Below, in pieces: positions 61,725 to 64,000 of a DNA stretch of 64,000 nt. The position numbers were made by a program, and so were the translations under genes. The DNA comes from Paracidovorax avenae ATCC 19860 (lineage in GTDB: Bacteria > Pseudomonadota > Gammaproteobacteria > Burkholderiales > Burkholderiaceae_C): assembly GCF_000176855.2 (NCBI RefSeq), contig NC_015138.1, positions 434,001-498,000 on the forward strand. The letters are read 5' to 3'. Below the pieces are notes generated by a model. The model ran no database searches. It was not told the origin of the DNA and saw only the letters and a program-made list of their open reading frames with translations. How positions within the stretch are numbered: the stretch's first letter is position 1; each line of letters opens with the position of its first letter.

Positions 61725-63200
61725 TCAGGAGTTCGGCGCCGCCGCCGTGCCGCCACCCGAGGCCGGGGCCTCCTGGGCGGCCGTCCAGCCGCCGCCGAGC
61801 ACCTTGTACAGCGCGACCTGGTTCTGCAACTGCAGGAGCCGCGTCTGTACAACCAGTTGCTCCGACGTGAACAGCGAGCGCTGCGCGTCCAGCAGGTCGA
61901 GGTAGCTCGCCACGCCGTTGCGGTAGCGCAGGTCGGACAACTCGAAGCGCTTGGCATCGGCCGTGGCCTGCGCACGCTGCGCGGCGAACTGCTCGCCCAG
62001 CGTGGCCTGGCCCGCCAGCGCATCCGACACTTCGCGGAAAGCCGTCTGGATCGATTTCTCGTACTGCGCCACGGCGATGTCGCGGCCTACGCGAGCAGAG
62101 TCCAGCGTGGCCTGGTTGCGGCCACCGTCGAAGATCGGCAGCGCCAGCTGCGGCGCCAGCGAGAAGGCCCAGGAGCCGCCCTTGAACAGGCCCGACAGCT
62201 CGTTGCTGACGGTGCCGGCGCTCGCCGTGAGCGAAATCCGCGGGAAGAACGCGGCCCGGGCTGCGCCGATGTTGGCATTGGCGGCCACGAGCTGCTGCTC
62301 TGCCTGGCGGATGTCGGGGCGGCGTACCAGCAGGTCGGACGGCAGGCCGGCGGGCAACGACGGCATGGCGGGTGCGTCGGCCAGGCGCGTGCGTGCATCG
62401 AGCGTGGAGGCGATCTCCTGCGGCAGCGGCTGGCCCAGCAGCAGGGCGAGCGCGTTCTCGTCCTGCAGGCGCTGGCGCTGCTGCTGCGCGAAGGTGGCGC
62501 GTGCCGCCTGCGCCAGCCCCTGGGCCTGACTGTAGTCGAGCTCGGAGCTCACGCCGTTCTCGAGCCGCAGTTTCGTGAGCTGCACGGACTCGTCCCGCGT
62601 CTGCAGCGTGCGGCGCGAGATGTCGAGCAGTTCCTCGTCGGCCAGCAGGTTGAACCAGCCGGTCGCCACGGAGGCCACCAGGCTGATCTGGGTGGCGCGG
62701 CGGGCCTCCTCGGTCGCGAAGTACTGCGCCAGGGCCTGTTCCTTGAGCGCGGCGATGCGGCCGAAGAAGTCGATCTCCCAGGCAGAAACTGCCAGACCGA
62801 CCTGGTAGTTGTTGACGTACTGGCCGGTCGTGGTGCTCGGCTGGCGTGATGCGTTCACCGCGGCGTTCACCGTGGGGAACTGCCCTGCGCGCTGGATCTG
62901 GAACTGAGCACGGGCCTGCTCGATGTTGAGCGCGGCCACGCGCAGGTCGCGGTTGTTCTCCAGTGCCAGCGCGATCAGGCGCTGCAGCCGCGGATCGGCG
63001 AAGTACTCGCGCCAGTCGATGTCCGCAGCGGCCCGGGCGCCGGCCGGCGCCGCCGCGCCTGCGGCCGGATAGGCCGCGGGCACCGGCGCCGCCGGGCGCT
63101 CGTAGGTGGGAATGAAGCTGCAGCCGGCGAGCAGCGCCGCAGCGGCGGCTGCGCAGAGGAGGGGGCGCATGCCGGGGCGTGCGCGGTAGGTTGCTTGCAT
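61725..63200 (-). CDS. RND efflux outer-membrane lipoprotein, OprM/NodT type (491 aa)
   Basis: Outer-membrane channel of a tripartite RND drug pump. Signal peptide MQATYRARPGMRPLLCAAA ends in a lipobox LLAGC with Cys27. Two OEP repeats include AWEIDFFGRIAALKEQ, LLVRRPDIRQAEQQL and FFPRISLTASAGTVS. The start at 63200 follows AGGAG. It lies 31 bp downstream of the inner-membrane pump gene on the same strand. Confidence 0.95.
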   Translation of the reverse strand: MQATYRARPGMRPLLCAAAAAALLAGCSFIPTYERPAAPVPAAYPAAGAAAPAGARAAADIDWREYFADPRLQRLIALALENNRDLRVAALNIEQARAQFQIQRAGQFPTVNAAVNASRQPSTTTGQYVNNYQVGLAVSAWEIDFFGRIAALKEQALAQYFATEEARRATQISLVASVATGWFNLLADEELLDISRRTLQTRDESVQLTKLRLENGVSSELDYSQAQGLAQAARATFAQQQRQRLQDENALALLLGQPLPQEIASTLDARTRLADAPAMPSLPAGLPSDLLVRRPDIRQAEQQLVAANANIGAARAAFFPRISLTASAGTVSNELSGLFKGGSWAFSLAPQLALPIFDGGRNQATLDSARVGRDIAVAQYEKSIQTAFREVSDALAGQATLGEQFAAQRAQATADAKRFELSDLRYRNGVASYLDLLDAQRSLFTSEQLVVQTRLLQLQNQVALYKVLGGGWTAAQEAPASGGGTAAAPNS

Positions 63201-63231
63201 GGTGTTCTTCTCCTGCCGTTCTTGAGAGGGC

Positions 63232-64000
63232 TTATTCCCCGTCCGTGGCATGCCGGTGCAGCTGTGCCTGGTGCGCGTCATGCTCCTGCTGGCGCTTGCT
63301 GCCCTTGAAGAAGGAGCGCACCAGCACGAAGAACACGGGCACGAAGACCACGGCCAGCACGGTGCCGGTGATCATCCCGCCGATCACGCCGGTGCCAATG
63401 GCGCGCTGGCTCGCCGAGCTCGCGCCCGAGGCGATGAACAGCGGCACCACGCCCAGCGTGAAGGCCAGCGAGGTCATCACGATGGGGCGGAAGCGCAGGT
63501 GGGCGGCTTCCAGCGCCGCCTCCAGCACGCTCTTGCCCTCGGCCTGCAGGTCCTTGGCGAACTCCACGATCAGGATGGCGTTCTTCGCCGAGAGCCCGAT
63601 GATGGTCACCAGGCCGATCTGGAAGTACACGTCGTTGGACATGCCGCGCAGCAGCGTCGCGAGCAGCACGCCCAGCACGCCCAGCGGAACCACCAGCATC
63701 ACCGAGAACGGGATCGACCAGCTCTCGTACAGCGCCGCCAGGCAGAGGAACACCGCCAGCAGCGAGAACGCGTACAGCACCGAGGCCTGCGAGCCCGCGA
63801 GCTTTTCCTCGCGGGACTGGCCCGTCCACTCGAAGCCGAAGCCCGGAGGCAGTCGCCCGGCGAGCTTCTCCATCTCGGCCATGGCGTCACCCGTGGTGAA
63901 TCCGGGGCCGGCGTCGCCCGCGATCTTCATCGCCGGATAGCCGTTGTAGCGCACGGTCTGCATGGCGCCCGTGATCCAGCGGGTCGAGGCGAAGGCCGAC
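63232..64000 (-). CDS. RND efflux inner-membrane transporter, C-terminal part (partial)
   Basis: The 3' end of an AcrB/MexB-type proton-driven pump. [18 protein letters not shown] is the conserved docking/porter boundary, and [10 protein letters not shown] leads into the C-terminal membrane bundle. Helical segments include [37 protein letters not shown], and the final [13 protein letters not shown]. The frame continues without stop to the window end, so the 5' part is missing. Confidence 0.95.
   Translation of the reverse strand, partial: SAFASTRWITGAMQTVRYNGYPAMKIAGDAGPGFTTGDAMAEMEKLAGRLPPGFGFEWTGQSREEKLAGSQASVLYAFSLLAVFLCLAALYESWSIPFSVMLVVPLGVLGVLLATLLRGMSNDVYFQIGLVTIIGLSAKNAILIVEFAKDLQAEGKSVLEAALEAAHLRFRPIVMTSLAFTLGVVPLFIASGASSASQRAIGTGVIGGMITGTVLAVVFVPVFFVLVRSFFKGSKRQQEHDAHQAQLHRHATDGE

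Overview
The window is a 64 kb stretch of a high-GC betaproteobacterial chromosome. Gene order and protein character point to the family Comamonadaceae, and most likely to a plant-associated Acidovorax of the avenae/citrulli type. That is an inference from the S10/str and atp operon layout, an S3 with a long low-complexity tail, an XrtH-type 'midcut' protein and NEL-domain effector-like genes. It is not a database result. I see no rRNA, tRNA, CRISPR, prophage or insertion sequence.

Layout. 1-2.2 kb: a MarR-controlled drug-efflux operon (marR, outer-membrane factor, start of a periplasmic adaptor). 2.3-9.3 kb: housekeeping genes (glutamine amidotransferase, CorA, hemB divergent from hemJ, VanZ-like protein, 2Fe-2S ferredoxin, hydrolase, D,D-carboxypeptidase). 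9.3-19.6 kb: str operon (rpsL, rpsG, fusA, tuf) running into the S10 operon (rpsJ to rpsQ), closed by a strong terminator. 19.7-24.8 kb: peroxiredoxin, GNAT, TlpA-like protein, a lipoprotein and a truncated regulatory PTS (EIIA, HPr, EI). 25.0-33.4 kb: the complete kdpFABCDE potassium-uptake operon with a small upstream membrane ORF. 33.5-34.6 kb: an unknown gene behind a kdp-like DNA box, and the midcut protein. 34.7-36.7 kb: ybeD-lipB-lipA for lipoate synthesis. 36.9-44.2 kb: atpI plus atpBEFHAGDC. 44.5-51.2 kb: the four-gene ligase-associated DNA-repair cassette (exonuclease, ATP-dependent ligase, Lhr-like helicase, PdeM phosphoesterase). 51.2-54.6 kb: two tandem paralogous NEL-domain E3-ubiquitin-ligase-type proteins. 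54.7-56.9 kb: a LemA / YgcG-TPM / TPM trio. 57.1-61.5 kb: an NTF2-like protein, a YheT hydrolase, an unknown protein, a diheme cytochrome c and a kelch protein. 61.7-64 kb: the outer-membrane factor and the end of the inner-membrane pump of an RND efflux system.

The most striking part is the effector-like pair. Both proteins carry a C-terminal domain that reads as the IpaH/SspH NEL ubiquitin-ligase fold with the catalytic Cys-x-Asp motif, yet neither has the usual leucine-rich repeats. The downstream gene instead has four perfect copies of the plant EAR repression motif DLNxxP in a 13-residue tandem repeat. This suggests an effector that recruits TOPLESS-type plant co-repressors by mimicry and ubiquitinates them or associated proteins. 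The NEL assignment and the motif array are visible in the sequence; translocation, host target and activity are inference.
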